Positions 45,369-54,386 of a stretch of DNA of 64,000 nt are shown piece after piece. How positions within the stretch are numbered: the stretch's first letter is position 1; every line of letters starts with the position of its first letter. The notes beneath the pieces are model-generated. The model was not told the origin of the DNA. It did not search any database and saw nothing but the letters and a program-made list of their open reading frames with translations. Source of the stretch: Rossellomorea marisflavi (GTDB lineage Bacteria; Bacillota; Bacilli; Bacillales; Bacillaceae_B); the NCBI RefSeq assembly GCF_009806575.1, contig NZ_CP047095.1, positions 1,802,001 through 1,866,000 on the forward strand, written 5' to 3'. A program made the translations under genes and the position numbers.

Positions 45369-45621
45369 TCCGTTCCAATGGGTCGGGGGAGTACGAAATT
45401 CCGATATTAGGTAATAATACCTACGTCATTCTGTGATGACAGTTGGTCACTCTTTGCTTTGAGGATGAAGGGAGGAAGACCTTTTCCTCTTTGCAGGGGT
45501 GGATGAATGGTTGGTCATTTCATTTTGAATGGCACGGAATACGGATGGATTCCCCAAATATCTTCCACGTCTATCCATAAACCGGAAGCAGGAAGGAGTA
45601 AATAGACAAAAAAGAGCGAAA

Positions 45622-45663
45622 AGCCCTATGAAAACGGTGTTTTCAGTAAAAAAACCATAGGCT
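45622..45663. other. Nested hairpin, possible minus-strand terminator
   Basis: AGCC(C)TATG / CATAGGCT encloses the perfect GAAAAC-GGT-GTTTTC. Read on the minus strand it is followed by CTTTTCGCTCTTTTTTG. No minus-strand gene is visible upstream of it. Confidence 0.35.
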
Positions 45664-46041
45664 AAATCCTTAGATGGTGTTACAATAAATTACATATGAA
45701 TAGTGGATGTCACTCCTTTTCTTTACTGGAACTAGGAGGATTTATTACTATTGCAGACCAAATCTTTTACAATTCAATGACAGGCATTCATAAAGGAATA
45801 TTTCTCGTTTAGAATGGATGAAAAGAGTGTATATATAGGGATGGACGTTTTTGCTGGCAGACCCGTGTTCATTATAACGGTACACTATGTTCCCGGCATC
45901 TTTCTCTTACATAGAAAACAATGGTTCCATCCTACATACCTCTTTCTCCATTCTCCTACATGAATGCCGGCGTAATGGTCAGATCATTCATGGGGATTGA
46001 ACCCATGACAGAAACTAGTGATGCTTAGGAGATCGTTTGAC

Positions 46042-46827
46042 ATGAAAAAAGAAAACGTTGTTTCGATTGAAGACAGGATCCCTAAACTGAAACAGCATCG
46101 GAAAAAGAAAGCGAACCGGCGTCTTTTCTTCCTTTTAACTTTGTTCCTGATCTTGATTTTGTCTGTGGTCTATTTCCAATCACCCCTCAGTCATGTCAAA
46201 AAGGTCGAGGTGACCGGGAATGAACTCATTCCGGATGAAAAGGTGCTTGCAGCAGGTGGGATCTCAACAGGTACAAGCGTATGGGGAGTGAATAAGAATT
46301 CCGTCTCAGACAAGCTGAAGAAACTGCCTGAAGTAAAGAAGGCCGAAGTCAGCCTGACGTTTCCCAATACGTACGTGATTTCCATCAAGGAACACGATAA
46401 GAAAGCGTATCTTTCCCGTGATTCACGCTACTATGTGATCCTGGAAAACGGGAGGATCCTTGATAAAGGGACCGATGCCATGCCCGTCGATGCGCCTCTC
46501 CTTCGGGGATTCAAGGAAGATAAAGTTCTTGAGAAGATGATGAAGGAGCTGGGTAAACTCCCTCCTGAGGTTCAACAGATGATCTCAGAGATCAATCTGA
46601 CCCCGAAGGAAACGGATCAGTATCATGTCACCCTCTATATGAATGACGGCTTTGAAGTAAGTGCGACCATACGCACCTTCTCTGAGAAGATGATTCATTA
46701 TCCGTCCATCGCGAGTCAGCTTGACCCATCGAAGAAGGGGGTCATCGATCTGGAGGTCGGATCGTTTTTCAAAGCTTATGAAACGGAGGATGAAGGCACT
46801 GATGAAGAGGGTCAAAATCAAGAGTAA
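46042..46827 (+). CDS. divIB: Cell division protein DivIB (FtsQ)
   Basis: Bitopic divisome protein with FtsL and DivIC. 261 aa. Cytoplasmic basic N terminus (VVSIEDRIPKLKQHRKKKANRR), one helix (~33-52), a POTRA domain (VKKVEVTGNELIPDEKV), the beta domain with AEVSLTFPNTYVISIKE and LYMNDGFEVSATIRTFSEKM, and an acidic tail. ATG 46042 matches the B. subtilis start better than the upstream GTG/ATG; TTAGGAG precedes it. The 3' end overlaps ylxW by 26 bp. Confidence 0.93.
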   Translation: MKKENVVSIEDRIPKLKQHRKKKANRRLFFLLTLFLILILSVVYFQSPLSHVKKVEVTGNELIPDEKVLAAGGISTGTSVWGVNKNSVSDKLKKLPEVKKAEVSLTFPNTYVISIKEHDKKAYLSRDSRYYVILENGRILDKGTDAMPVDAPLLRGFKEDKVLEKMMKELGKLPPEVQQMISEINLTPKETDQYHVTLYMNDGFEVSATIRTFSEKMIHYPSIASQLDPSKKGVIDLEVGSFFKAYETEDEGTDEEGQNQE

Positions 46828-47512
46828 GCAAGTGATCCTGTCCCTTGTCTGCCTGGTCCTCGGTTTCATACTCGCCTTTTCCTACAGTCTAGCCAGTTCA
46901 AAGCAGGATGAGCGCTCGAATCGAACCGATGGACAGTTGAAGCAGGAAGAAGCTCTTAGGGATCAAATTCTTGATTATCAGCAAAAAAATAATGAGCTGC
47001 AGGAAAATCTTTATGAGAAACAGGAAAAAGTTGTAACCATGGAAAAATCCTTTTCAAAGGAAAAGCAGATCTATTTTAATCTCGCCGAAGACGCAGAACG
47101 TTACAGGATGTACCTAGGTAAAACCAAAGTCAAGGGTCCGGGTCTCAAGGTCACCCTGTCGGATGCGGATTATAACCCCGAAGAGGAGAATATCAACAAT
47201 TATATCGTTCACGAACACCATGTCTTCAAAGTGATCAATGAATTATATATAGCCGGGGCCTCTGCGGTGGCCATCAACGGACAGCGTCTGAAGCATAACT
47301 CTTACGTGCTTTGCAACGGGCCGGTGATACAGGTGGACGGGGTGGACTACCCCGCACCGTTTGAAATTACGGCGATCGGGGACGCTGACGTTCTGAATTC
47401 CGCCTTGAATATCAATGGTGGAGTGAAGGATCAACTGCTCAATGAGAATATCGTCGTCTCCATGGAAAAAGAGAAGGAGATCACATTAGGACCGTTGCTC
47501 GGGGATTCATGA
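46802..47512 (+). CDS. ylxW: DUF881 family protein YlxW
   Basis: 236 aa. N-terminal membrane anchor (~8-27), a coiled coil (~35-90), and the extracellular DUF881 domain with KGPGLKVTLSD and GASAVAINGQRL. Unknown role in the division operon. The start at 46802 inside divIB is preferred because the helix follows directly (MKRVKIKSKQVILS) and GGAGG is 12 nt upstream. ylxX is a tandem paralogue. Confidence 0.88.
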   Translation: MKRVKIKSKQVILSLVCLVLGFILAFSYSLASSKQDERSNRTDGQLKQEEALRDQILDYQQKNNELQENLYEKQEKVVTMEKSFSKEKQIYFNLAEDAERYRMYLGKTKVKGPGLKVTLSDADYNPEEENINNYIVHEHHVFKVINELYIAGASAVAINGQRLKHNSYVLCNGPVIQVDGVDYPAPFEITAIGDADVLNSALNINGGVKDQLLNENIVVSMEKEKEITLGPLLGDS

Positions 47513-47556
47513 ACCGAGCGGCGTTCGACCAGGTATTGAAGGAAAGGTGACAAGCA

Positions 47557-48285
47557 ATGGGCGGTAGATTAAAGGTTAGCTTCACCGTCGTCACGGTAAT
47601 CATCGGCTTTATGCTGGCCATTCAATTCCAGACGGTCCAGGAACCCGTCATAAGGGATACGCGGGACGTATGGGAGCTGAGAGAGGCCCTGTTGAAAGAA
47701 AAAGAGCTCAATTCAAATCTGAATACAGAGATGCGCTCGGTGGAAGGGAAGCTTGAACAATACAAGGCACAACAAGAATCCAGCCCCGAAGAAGCGTTGA
47801 AGCAGACCCTCGAGGAGCTCAAGGCCGAAGCGGGGCTGACCGAAAAAAAAGGACCGGGGCTCACTCTCACGATTGAACCTGTGGAGGAGGAACTCCTTCT
47901 TGGTGAGCCGGTTAAGAATGTATCACCTCAGCTTCTCGAGAGGCTAATCAACGAACTAAGCAAATATGATGCAACAGATATTTCCATAGATGGACATCGA
48001 CTTGTCAACACATCCGTCATCCGTGACATCAATGGAGAGACCAAGGTCGACGGCTACTCGATCCGTTCCCTGCCCTTTGAGGTGAAGGTGCTGACAGCTG
48101 ACTATGCAACGGCCGAAAAGCTGTATAACCGGATGCAGGTTTCACAGTCGCTGGAAGATTTCTTCATCGATAATCTCAGGGTCAATATCTCGAAGCCGCT
48201 GGAAGATCAGAAGATACCGGCTTACGAAGATACGATCAGGGTCCGCCTCATGGAACCAGTCAAAGAAACAGGAGGGAACGGTTAA
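47557..48285 (+). CDS. ylxX: DUF881 family protein YlxX
   Basis: 242 aa, same layout as YlxW: anchor (~5-22), coiled coil (~40-78), DUF881 domain with KGPGLTLTIEP and ATDISIDGHRLVNTSVIRD. AAAGGTGACAAGCA precedes the ATG. The pair probably arose by duplication before the Bacillus radiation, since B. subtilis has the same two genes here. Confidence 0.9.
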   Translation: MGGRLKVSFTVVTVIIGFMLAIQFQTVQEPVIRDTRDVWELREALLKEKELNSNLNTEMRSVEGKLEQYKAQQESSPEEALKQTLEELKAEAGLTEKKGPGLTLTIEPVEEELLLGEPVKNVSPQLLERLINELSKYDATDISIDGHRLVNTSVIRDINGETKVDGYSIRSLPFEVKVLTADYATAEKLYNRMQVSQSLEDFFIDNLRVNISKPLEDQKIPAYEDTIRVRLMEPVKETGGNG

Positions 48286-48287
48286 CA

Positions 48288-48650
48288 ATGTGGCTACCCC
48301 TATTAGGGTTGCTGGTGGGAGTCTTTTTGGGCCTCGCCACGGACATCCGCATACCGGATGAGTATTCAAACTATCTTTCCATAGCCGTCCTGGCTGCCCT
48401 GGATACATTATTCGGAGGAATACGTGCGCACCTGCAAAATATCTATGACGATAAAGTCTTTGTTTCTGGCTTCTTTTTCAATATCCTCCTAGCGGCAAGT
48501 TTAGCTTTTCTGGGGGTACATCTTGGTGTAGACTTGTACTTGGCGGCGGTCTTTGCCTTTGGAGTAAGGTTGTTCCAGAACATTGCCGTCATTCGACGAC
48601 TACTGATCAGCAATTGGACAAATAAACGAGAAAAAAGAGAAAAAAATTAG
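48288..48650 (+). CDS. sbp: Small basic protein Sbp (DUF1290)
   Basis: 120-aa membrane protein with three to four helices and a very basic C terminus (NWTNKREKREKN). ALDTLFGGIRAHLQNIYDDKVFVSGFF is the family core (in two parts). It starts 2 bp after ylxX and belongs to the conserved divIB–ylxW–ylxX–sbp unit ahead of ftsAZ. Function unknown. Confidence 0.9.
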   Translation: MWLPLLGLLVGVFLGLATDIRIPDEYSNYLSIAVLAALDTLFGGIRAHLQNIYDDKVFVSGFFFNILLAASLAFLGVHLGVDLYLAAVFAFGVRLFQNIAVIRRLLISNWTNKREKREKN

Positions 48651-48657
48651 AATATTA

Positions 48658-48722
48658 AAAGGGAATCGTTTTTATTACAGCGAATATCATAATAAGATAT
48701 ACTTAGAATCACCTATTCTAAG
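48658..48722 (+). promoter_or_regulatory. ftsAZ promoter region with possible sigma-H site and hairpin
   Basis: AAAGGGAAT (48658-48666), 13 bp, GCGAAT (48680-48685) resembles a sigma-H promoter (AGGAWWT / RGAAT); ftsAZ of B. subtilis has a sigma-H promoter used at sporulation onset. The perfect hairpin CTTAGAAT(CACCT)ATTCTAAG (48702-48722) lies just downstream. Confidence 0.4.
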
Positions 48723-48764
48723 CTTGTTGTTCGAAACAAACATTCTTTAAGGAGGTGCCACAGA

Positions 48765-50063
48765 GTGAACAGCAATGAAATTTACGTTAGCCTAGACATC
48801 GGTACATCCACAGTGAAAGTGATCATCGGTGAAATGACAAATGATTCTCTGAACATTATCGGTGTAGGGAATGTGAACTCAGAAGGAATCCGTAAAGGTT
48901 CCATCGTAGATATAGACGAAACTGTTCATACAATCAAAAAGGCGGTTGAGCAAGCAGAAAGGATGGTCGGTCTTTCCATAAGCCAGGTCATCGTCGGGAT
49001 CACGGGTAATCACGTATCCCTTCAGTCCTGCCATGGTGTCGTGGCCGTCTCCAGCGATAACAGGGAGATCGGGGACGAAGACGTGCTTCGGGTCATGGAT
49101 GCGGCACAGGTCGTATCGATCCCGCCTGAAAGGGAGATCATCAACGTCATCCCGAGACAGTTCATCGTGGACGGACTGGATGAGATAACAGATCCGAGGG
49201 GGATGATCGGTGTCCGGCTTGAAATGGAAGGGACCATCATCACCGGGTCAAAGACCATCTTACATAATACGCTCCGATGTGTTGAAAAAGCAGGATTGGA
49301 AATAGTGGATATCGTCCTACAGCCGTTGGCTGCAGGCTCGGTTGCACTATCCAAGGATGAGAAGAACCTTGGTGCGGCATTGATCGACATCGGTGGGGGT
49401 TCAACCACCATCGCCGTATTCGAACAAGGTCACTTGAAAGCCACTACGGTTCTCCCGGTAGGCGGGGAACATATCACCAAAGATCTATCCATCGGCCTTA
49501 GAACGTCGACGGAAGATGCGGAGAAGATCAAAGTGAAGTATGGTCATGCCTACTACGACCATGCATCTGAGGACGAAGTCTTCTCGGTGCCGATCATCGG
49601 CAGCGACCAACATCAGCAGTTCAATCAGTTGGAAATTTCTGATATCATAGAGGCAAGGCTTGAAGAGGTTCTCGATCTGATCAGCCATGAAATGCGTCGC
49701 ATGGGCATCAGGGACCTTCCAGGAGGATATGTTCTGACTGGAGGTGTATCTAATCTCCCTGGTGTGTTAGAATTAGCACAAATCGTTTTCCAAAATCGTG
49801 TGCGCGTAGCGATTCCCGATTATATCGGGGTAAGGGAGCCGCAGTATACTACTGCAGTGGGATTGATCAAATACGCTCAAAAGAATGCTAGATTGCAAGG
49901 AAGAGTCGTAAGCGCAGAACCGGTGGCAGTAGAAGCCGGTGAAAAAAGACAGCAAAAGCCCAGCCCTAAAAAGCCCAAGCCTGCAAAGGTAAGGGAAGAA
50001 GTGAACGAAGAAGATAAGCCGATGTCTAAGATGAAAAAATTCTTCGGATATTTCTTTGAATAA
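48765..50063 (+). CDS. ftsA: Cell division protein FtsA
   Basis: Actin-like protein that tethers FtsZ to the membrane. 432 aa. The phosphate-1 loop is DIGTSTVKVIIGE near the N terminus. AALIDIGGGSTTIAVF forms phosphate 2, and GGYVLTGGVSNLPGV the adenosine motif. The C-terminal amphipathic membrane-targeting helix is MSKMKKFFGYFFE. The GTG start follows AAGGAGGTG. Confidence 0.96.
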   Translation: MNSNEIYVSLDIGTSTVKVIIGEMTNDSLNIIGVGNVNSEGIRKGSIVDIDETVHTIKKAVEQAERMVGLSISQVIVGITGNHVSLQSCHGVVAVSSDNREIGDEDVLRVMDAAQVVSIPPEREIINVIPRQFIVDGLDEITDPRGMIGVRLEMEGTIITGSKTILHNTLRCVEKAGLEIVDIVLQPLAAGSVALSKDEKNLGAALIDIGGGSTTIAVFEQGHLKATTVLPVGGEHITKDLSIGLRTSTEDAEKIKVKYGHAYYDHASEDEVFSVPIIGSDQHQQFNQLEISDIIEARLEEVLDLISHEMRRMGIRDLPGGYVLTGGVSNLPGVLELAQIVFQNRVRVAIPDYIGVREPQYTTAVGLIKYAQKNARLQGRVVSAEPVAVEAGEKRQQKPSPKKPKPAKVREEVNEEDKPMSKMKKFFGYFFE

Positions 50064-50146
50064 CAGTCTTAAAAAACCTGAAAACAATCAAGATAGCCTG
50101 GAACTAAATAGGAATCCATGGATTCGATGAGTTAGGAGGATTTGTC

Positions 50147-51304
50147 ATGTTGGAGTTTGATACAAATTTAGATTCATTAGCGACAATTAAAGTAATCGGT
50201 GTCGGTGGCGGAGGTAACAATGCCGTCAACCGCATGATCGAACATGGTGTACAAGGTGTGGAATTCATCGCCGTCAATACGGATGCCCAGGCTCTGAACC
50301 TATCAAAAGCAGAAATCAAAATGCAGATCGGTGGAAAATTGACAAGGGGTCTCGGTGCAGGTGCCAATCCTGAAGTCGGTAAAAAAGCAGCCGAAGAAAG
50401 CAAGGAACAAATCGAAGAAGCGCTCCGCGGAGCCGACATGGTCTTTGTTACCGCCGGGATGGGTGGAGGAACAGGCACAGGGGCAGCTCCTGTCATCGCC
50501 CAGATTGCTCGTGAGATCGGTGCCTTGACGGTAGGTGTCGTCACCCGCCCGTTCACCTTCGAAGGAAGGAAGCGTTCCAACCAGGCAAGCGGTGGAATCG
50601 CTGCGATGAAAGAAGGGGTCGATACCCTGATCGTCATCCCGAATGACCGCCTGCTGGAAATCGTCGATAAGAGCACGCCGATGCTAGAAGCCTTCCGTGA
50701 AGCAGATAACGTATTGCGTCAAGGTGTACAAGGTATCTCGGATCTGATCGCAACACCAGGGCTTATCAACCTTGACTTTGCCGATGTGAAGACCATCATG
50801 TCCAACAAGGGTTCAGCCCTTATGGGGATCGGTGCCGCATCAGGTGAAAATCGCGCAACGGAAGCAGCCAAAAAGGCTGTATCGAGCCCGCTGCTGGAAA
50901 CGTCCATCGATGGTGCCCAAGGGGTCCTGATGAACATCACAGGTGGTACTTCCTTGAGCCTATACGAGGTGCAGGAAGCTGCCGACATCGTGGCATCAGC
51001 ATCCGATCAGGAGGTCAATATGATCTTCGGTTCCGTCATCAATGAAGAATTGAAAGATGACATCATTGTGACCGTCATCGCGACCGGGTTCAATGAAGAG
51101 GTAATCCAGCCGAAGCAGACACGCCCTACGTTTGGAGGCGTGAAGCCGAATGCGAATCAGGCTCCTAAGCGTGAGCAACAGCCGAAACGCGAGGAACCAC
51201 AGCAGCAAGAGCCTGTTCGATCGAATACGAACCATAATAATCAGGCTGCAGAAGAGACGTTGGATATCCCTACGTTCCTTCGCAACCGCAACCGTCGCCG
51301 CTAA
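50147..51304 (+). CDS. ftsZ: Cell division protein FtsZ
   Basis: Tubulin-like GTPase forming the Z ring. 385 aa. The tubulin signature GGGTGTG lies at 106-112, the N-terminal [17 protein letters not shown] at 14-30, and the T7 loop [11 protein letters not shown] follows. The C-terminal conserved peptide [13 protein letters not shown], which binds FtsA, SepF and others, is intact. TAGGAGG precedes the ATG. A terminator follows; the bpr/bpf genes found after ftsZ in B. subtilis are absent. Confidence 0.98.
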   Translation: MLEFDTNLDSLATIKVIGVGGGGNNAVNRMIEHGVQGVEFIAVNTDAQALNLSKAEIKMQIGGKLTRGLGAGANPEVGKKAAEESKEQIEEALRGADMVFVTAGMGGGTGTGAAPVIAQIAREIGALTVGVVTRPFTFEGRKRSNQASGGIAAMKEGVDTLIVIPNDRLLEIVDKSTPMLEAFREADNVLRQGVQGISDLIATPGLINLDFADVKTIMSNKGSALMGIGAASGENRATEAAKKAVSSPLLETSIDGAQGVLMNITGGTSLSLYEVQEAADIVASASDQEVNMIFGSVINEELKDDIIVTVIATGFNEEVIQPKQTRPTFGGVKPNANQAPKREQQPKREEPQQQEPVRSNTNHNNQAAEETLDIPTFLRNRNRRR

Positions 51305-51314
51305 ACGGCTAAGA

Positions 51315-51350
51315 AACCTGACAGGATGTCCTGTCAGGTTTTTTTATTTT
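51315..51350 (+). terminator. Terminator after ftsZ
   Basis: aacctgacagga / tcctgtcaggtt, a 12-bp stem with a 2-nt top and seven T's. Confidence 0.92.
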
Positions 51351-51440
51351 TCCCCGTATCGTACCTCTTATTACGCCTCCATTTATACTGACAAGATTCG
51401 AACTAATCCCTGAAAAGTTTTCCGTTTCCTGGTACAAAAA

Positions 51441-51474
51441 GTGACAACCTTCCGGATGGGATGTACGATATACT
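51441..51474 (+). promoter_or_regulatory. spoIIG promoter with 22-bp spacer
   Basis: GTGACA (51441-51446) and TATACT (51469-51474) are separated by 22 bp. The B. subtilis spoIIG promoter is known for this same over-long spacing and for needing phosphorylated Spo0A to work with sigma-A. It lies 40 bp before spoIIGA. A perfect 0A-box is not evident, but TTCGAAC lies upstream near 51397. Confidence 0.75.
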
Positions 51475-51514
51475 TCTCGTAAGTCGTAGGAACCGTCGAT
51501 GAGGAGGGCAGAGA

Positions 51515-52438
51515 TTGACCTTATACCTTGATGTCATATGGTTATTGAATTTGCTGGTGGATTGTGCGCTGCTGTGGTTGACCGGAATCATCCTGAAGAG
51601 GAGATATGCTCTTTGGAGGATCGGTTCAGGAGGGCTCATCGGTTCGATTATCATTCTTATGGCTTTCACCCCGCTCAGTCACCTGTCGGGAAGTCCGTTG
51701 GTGAAACTATCATTCTCCGTTGTGATGGTATGGGTTGCCTTCGGGTTCAAACGGATGAAATTCTTCCTAGCTAACCTGCTCATGTTCTACTTCGTGACAT
51801 TTTTAACAGGAGGCATCCTCATCGGGGTACACTATTTTATCTCATTCGACCCGGGTGCCGAAGCTTCTACTCTCATTGCATCTGTACGGGGGTTCGGTGA
51901 TCCGATCAGCTGGGTATTCGTTATGCTTGTATTACCCCTTGCCTGGTATTTTTCCAAGAGCAGGGTGGATCATCTGGAGTATGCCAAGATTCAGTATGAT
52001 CAACTGGTAGACGTTTCAATCCAATTCGGGGAATATAACATCAGGATCAAGGGGCTGATCGATAGTGGAAACGGGCTGCAGGATCCGATCGGGAAGAAAC
52101 CGGTCATGATCCTCTCCCTTTCCCGTCTCAAGGATGAAGTCCCGGACGAATTTATTAGAATGGCCGGTGACGTGAACGAATTGTTGAGTGAAGATTCAAT
52201 CGATTCTGTCTGGTCCGACAGAATGAGATTGATACCGGCTCAGTCCATCGGAAAGACCGGACAGCTTTTAGCTGCACTGAAACCGGACCGCATCATGCTG
52301 AAAGATTCCGGAGCAGAATGGGAAGTGTCGAATGGTCTCATCGCCTTCCGGGAAGAACCATTGTCTCCCGACCATCAATTTGAAGCGATCATCCATCCGC
52401 AAATGGCAGCAAGAAAGCCCGTCGATCATGCCTCATAA
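51515..52438 (+). CDS. spoIIGA: Sigma-E processing protease SpoIIGA
   Basis: Membrane aspartic protease that cleaves pro-sigma-E in the mother cell after a signal from SpoIIR. 307 aa. Five N-terminal helices (to ~150) are followed by a cytoplasmic protease domain with the single Asp motif LIDSGNGLQDP. The TTG start follows GAGGAGGGC. Co-transcribed with sigE, its substrate. Confidence 0.95.
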   Translation: MTLYLDVIWLLNLLVDCALLWLTGIILKRRYALWRIGSGGLIGSIIILMAFTPLSHLSGSPLVKLSFSVVMVWVAFGFKRMKFFLANLLMFYFVTFLTGGILIGVHYFISFDPGAEASTLIASVRGFGDPISWVFVMLVLPLAWYFSKSRVDHLEYAKIQYDQLVDVSIQFGEYNIRIKGLIDSGNGLQDPIGKKPVMILSLSRLKDEVPDEFIRMAGDVNELLSEDSIDSVWSDRMRLIPAQSIGKTGQLLAALKPDRIMLKDSGAEWEVSNGLIAFREEPLSPDHQFEAIIHPQMAARKPVDHAS

Positions 52439-52482
52439 AAACCGGCTTTCCATTATTACAGCATTTATAAGGGGGACCCATT

Positions 52483-53202
52483 GTGATGAAACTCAAACTG
52501 AAACTACAGTATTATTGGTACAAACTCTTATTGAAACTGGGACTCAAGACGGATGAAATCCACTACATAGGTGGAAGTGAAGCCCTCCCTCCACCCCTTT
52601 CGAAAGACGAAGAGGAAGTGCTCCTTCAAAAACTGCCCAGCGGGGATAAAGCGGCAAGATCCCTCCTTATAGAGAGGAATCTTCGCCTTGTTGTGTATAT
52701 CGCGCGGAAGTTCGAAAATACAGGAATCAATATAGAAGATCTGATCAGCATCGGAACCATCGGTTTGATCAAAGCCGTCAATACGTTCAATCCCGAGAAG
52801 AAAATCAAGCTGGCGACCTATGCATCCCGCTGCATTGAAAATGAAATCCTGATGTATCTTCGAAGAAACAATAAAATCCGCTCCGAGGTTTCATTCGACG
52901 AGCCCCTCAACATTGATTGGGATGGGAACGAACTGCTTCTTTCCGACGTGTTAGGCACCGAAGAGGACATCATTACAAAAGACCTCGAAGCGACAGTGGA
53001 CAAAAAGCTTCTTTTCAGCGCACTTCATCAGCTCAATGACCGGGAGAAACAGATCATGGAACTCCGGTTCGGTTTGATGGGGGAGGAAGAGAAAACGCAA
53101 AAAGACGTCGCGGATATGCTCGGCATCTCTCAATCCTATATCTCAAGGCTTGAAAAGCGGATTATCAAACGATTAAAAAAAGAATTCAATAAAATGGTGT
53201 GA
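52483..53202 (+). CDS. sigE: Pro-sigma-E, early mother cell sigma factor
   Basis: RNA polymerase sigma factor of the mother cell. 239 aa, the same length as in B. subtilis. The N-terminal pro-sequence (to about residue 27, before [15 protein letters not shown]) forms an amphipathic membrane helix removed by SpoIIGA. Region 2 ([20 protein letters not shown]), region 3 and region 4 ([20 protein letters not shown]) are intact. The GTG at 52483 gives the length of the homologue; ATG 52486 is the alternative. Confidence 0.97.
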   Translation: MMKLKLKLQYYWYKLLLKLGLKTDEIHYIGGSEALPPPLSKDEEEVLLQKLPSGDKAARSLLIERNLRLVVYIARKFENTGINIEDLISIGTIGLIKAVNTFNPEKKIKLATYASRCIENEILMYLRRNNKIRSEVSFDEPLNIDWDGNELLLSDVLGTEEDIITKDLEATVDKKLLFSALHQLNDREKQIMELRFGLMGEEEKTQKDVADMLGISQSYISRLEKRIIKRLKKEFNKMV

Positions 53203-53209
53203 CCGTTAA

Positions 53210-53247
53210 AACGATTCCTTTCTCACAGAAAGGAGTCGTTCTTTTTT
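53210..53247 (+). terminator. Terminator between sigE and sigG
   Basis: aacgattcctttct / aaaggagtcgttct stem with TTTTTT. It allows spoIIGA–sigE and sigG to be controlled separately. Confidence 0.85.
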
Positions 53248-53361
53248 ATGTCCTCATTGATGGCATGGTCGGAAAATACAGCTCCCAAATTTTTTTCAGC
53301 TGTCGAAGCCATGCGTGGCAACCATTTGGGAAGATCCCTCCTTGATTGCTGTTCCCAACAT

Positions 53362-53389
53362 GCATATTTTTCCTGCCCGGGGAGATACT
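53362..53389 (+). promoter_or_regulatory. Sigma-F/G-type promoter of sigG
   Basis: GCATA (53362-53366), 14 bp, GGAGATACT (53381-53389) fits the sigma-F pattern GYWTA / GGNRANAMT. The spoIIIG (sigG) gene of B. subtilis is switched on by sigma-F in the forespore. It lies 37 bp before the start codon. Confidence 0.65.
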
Positions 53390-53426
53390 GAACTTTGTAC
53401 AACAGCTCCTACAAGGAGGGGAAAGA

Positions 53427-54203
53427 ATGACACGTAATAAAGTCGAAATTTGTGGTGTGGATACTTCCAAATTACCCGTGCTGAAGAACGATGAAATGAG
53501 AGTGCTTTTCAAGCAAATGCAATCAGGCGATATTTCTGCAAGGGAAAAACTCGTCAATGGGAATTTACGCCTCGTCTTAAGTGTAATTCAACGATTCAAC
53601 AATCGTGGGGAGTTTGTTGACGATCTTTTCCAGGTCGGCTGCATTGGTCTCATGAAGTCAATCGATAACTTCGATCTTGGACAGAATGTACGTTTTTCCA
53701 CTTACGCCGTCCCCATGATCATCGGGGAGATCCGCCGGTATCTCCGAGATAACAATCCGATCAGGGTCTCCCGATCCCTAAGAGATATTGCCTATAAGGC
53801 ACTGCAGGTAAGGGAGAGGTTGATGGGGGAAACATCAAAGGAACCGACAGCAGAAGAAATTGCCAAGGTGCTTGATGTTCCCCACGAAGAAATCGTGTTT
53901 GCCCTCGATGCCATACAGGACCCGGTTTCATTATTCGAGCCCATCTATAATGATGGCGGGGACCCGATTTTTGTGATGGATCAGTTGAGCGACGAAAAGA
54001 ACAGGGATTACCATTGGGTGGAGGAAATCGCTCTTCAAGAGGGGATGAAACGCCTGAATGATCGTGAGAAGTTGATCATCAGTAAACGCTTCTTTCAGGG
54101 AAAGACGCAGATGGAAGTGGCAGATGAGATCGGGATTTCGCAGGCTCAGGTCTCCCGTCTTGAGAAGGCAGCCATCAAACAGATGAACAAAAATATCCAA
54201 TAA
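53427..54203 (+). CDS. sigG: Late forespore sigma factor sigma-G
   Basis: 258 aa. The N terminus RNKVEICGVDTSKLPVLKN is specific to sigma-G. Region 2 (RLVLSVIQRFNNRGEFVDDLFQVGCIGLM in parts), region 3 and region 4 (EIGISQAQVSRLEKAAIKQM) are intact. ATG 53427 follows AAGGAGGGGAAAGA. It has its own sigma-F-type promoter after the sigE terminator. Confidence 0.97.
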   Translation: MTRNKVEICGVDTSKLPVLKNDEMRVLFKQMQSGDISAREKLVNGNLRLVLSVIQRFNNRGEFVDDLFQVGCIGLMKSIDNFDLGQNVRFSTYAVPMIIGEIRRYLRDNNPIRVSRSLRDIAYKALQVRERLMGETSKEPTAEEIAKVLDVPHEEIVFALDAIQDPVSLFEPIYNDGGDPIFVMDQLSDEKNRDYHWVEEIALQEGMKRLNDREKLIISKRFFQGKTQMEVADEIGISQAQVSRLEKAAIKQMNKNIQ

Positions 54204-54295
54204 GTGTCCGTTAGAGAGTGGAAGAAATGGGGATATTCCCACCTTTCCGCATGCATACATACGCTTCCGTTCCTTACGAGAAGAGGGGGAGCGTC

Positions 54296-54336
54296 AAGAA
54301 AGACAGACCGGATCCGGTCTGTCTTTCTTTTTTTTG
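54296..54336 (+). terminator. Terminator after sigG
   Basis: aagaaagacagaccgg / ccggtctgtctttctt, a 16-bp stem with at the tip and a long T-run. Confidence 0.92.
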
Positions 54337-54386
54337 CATATAGTTAGAAGAGACAATGTGTGCTTTCTGAAAGGGGGAAGGAACAG

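Larger units (their letters stand above)
45072..46041. other. ~1 kb non-coding segment in place of murG–murB
   Basis: No frame here resembles murG or murB, which lie between spoVE and divIB in B. subtilis. The segment holds a GC-rich structured repeat-like element (45165-45305), two further nested hairpins (45320-45368, 45622-45663) and an extended -10 (TGTTACAAT, 45678-45686) that could start the divIB transcript. The rest is AT-rich sequence with no feature I can name. Confidence 0.6.

Noticed and set aside
45732..45785. AGGAGG followed by a TTG and nine codons (MQTKSFTIQ), a possible leader peptide before divIB
   Set aside because: Spacing of ~12 nt is poor, the peptide is very short, and no attenuator follows it.
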